64,000 bases of DNA from contig OU015570.1 of assembly GCA_907165135.1 (NCBI GenBank), positions 1,116,001 through 1,180,000 of the forward strand. Reading direction: 5' to 3'. Shown here piece by piece: positions 63,542 to 64,000 of the stretch. Below the pieces are notes generated by a model. That model saw only the letters and a list, made by a program, of their open reading frames with translations. It was not told the DNA's origin and ran no database searches. Numbering within the stretch: the first letter of the stretch is position 1; every line of letters starts with the position of its first letter. Source of the DNA: Oikopleura dioica (Eukaryota; Chordata; Appendicularia; Copelata; Oikopleuridae). A program made the translations under genes and the position numbers.

Positions 63542-64000
63542 ATTCTACCTATTATAAATTGTACATTAGTCCAGTACAATGAGAACGATACAGCAATTCA
63601 CCCTTTGCAAAACGTCCTCATTGATACCGGCGCTGAAGCTAGCTTGCTATCATATGAAAACGTGCCGCCCGACTTTGAAAAGGAAACCAACCCGGTTACC
63701 AAGCTTGCTAATGCTGTGGAAGAAAGCTTTGCGGAATCAACAACATGCGTCAGGTGCAACATCAGGATGCCTTACAACGACCTAGAAATCACAAACGTGA
63801 AATTTTTGGTACTCAGCGACTCATCTTCAATGGCTTTTTCAGCCATAATCGGTATGGATATATTGCGCAACATCGAGCTTAGGAAAGGCCAAAGTGAGCA
63901 TGTCCTGCAACTAAATCAAATTCTCCAACTTGACTCGCGCGAAGGTGTGGACAACCAATCTTTCTCTAAAGAATTGGAAATAAAAATCCAGCCGACCAAG
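63542..64000 (+). CDS. Retroelement protease, cut by window end (right copy)
   Basis: Begins after a TAG at 63539-63541, ten bases past the gag stop, in the +1 frame. Contains L-I-D-T-G-A-E-A-S-L-L and A-I-I-G-M-D. No obvious ATG before the active site except at a distance, so translation start is unclear. Confidence 0.75.
   Translation, partial: MLPIINCTLVQYNENDTAIHPLQNVLIDTGAEASLLSYENVPPDFEKETNPVTKLANAVEESFAESTTCVRCNIRMPYNDLEITNVKFLVLSDSSSMAFSAIIGMDILRNIELRKGQSEHVLQLNQILQLDSREGVDNQSFSKELEIKIQPTK

Larger units (their letters stand above)
60914..64000. repeat. Right arm of the inverted duplication, truncated by window end
   Basis: Mirror of 56927-60013. Homology begins at the AAGTGTTCC-type border near 60914 (TTTTCACAGTGTTCC) and runs to the end of the window. 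Whether it also carries the foldback insertion seen at 55003 in the left copy cannot be told. Confidence 0.95.

Overview
This is eukaryotic, repeat-dominated DNA. It has no bacterial operon structure. Coding matter is in short, often broken reading frames, and the few plausible introns are very short GT-AG introns of 43-49 bp (44311-44353, 43622-43664, 31069-31117). Ty3/gypsy-like retroelements with furin-type envelope fragments, a papain-family protease and an Ig-domain membrane protein all point to an animal. A compact-intron chordate such as an appendicularian tunicate (Oikopleura and relatives) would fit best, but that is inference. No intact ordinary single-copy host gene was found.

Layout. 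1-2700: an envelope-like fragment, a GC-rich minisatellite and two unknown frames. 3550-6760: a pogo/Tigger transposase end with a C-terminal PCNA-binding motif, a second envelope-like gene and a zinc-finger-like frame. 6756-18200: almost wall-to-wall foldback and MITE-type elements, many nested; boundaries can be fixed by target-site duplications (TSDs) for several. 19068-20480: a 56-bp satellite and a large hairpin. 20850-27070 (minus): a decayed Ty3/gypsy element split by a hAT-like element and by a foldback element. 27440-29340: gag zinc knuckles and 16-18 bp minisatellites. 29600-34790 (plus): a cluster of unrecognised small ORFs, an integrase fragment, and a broken gene for a multi-Ig membrane protein. 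34800-42450: minisatellites, LTR-like ends, a 2.3-kb hAT-like element and another foldback element. 42960-47870: a cathepsin-L 3' end, a Lys-rich frame and a decayed pogo element. 48638-52790 (plus): a retroelement (gag-PR-RT/IN) carrying two foldback insertions. 53258-64000: a further Ty3/gypsy element (gag-PR-RT) whose 5' half is present as a near-perfect inverted duplication with arms of at least 3.09 kb around a 0.9-kb centre.

The strongest new-looking signal is a family of four foldback elements (21469-22086 inverted, 41923-42448, 48638-49188, 55003-55764). They share a ~130-165 bp core rich in TTAGGG/TAACCC words. Their long inverted arms are largely unrelated between copies, and in three of the four are built from tandem short palindromes. 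Each copy has 5'-GG termini and an 8-bp TSD (one with a single mismatch). Other elements here (16279-16728 with a 9-bp TSD; 50778-51307 with a 10-bp repeat) have the same architecture with other arm words and other cores. A second dispersed signal is a 56-bp satellite with a GGCCC-TTC/GAA-GGGCC hairpin, seen at six or more places.
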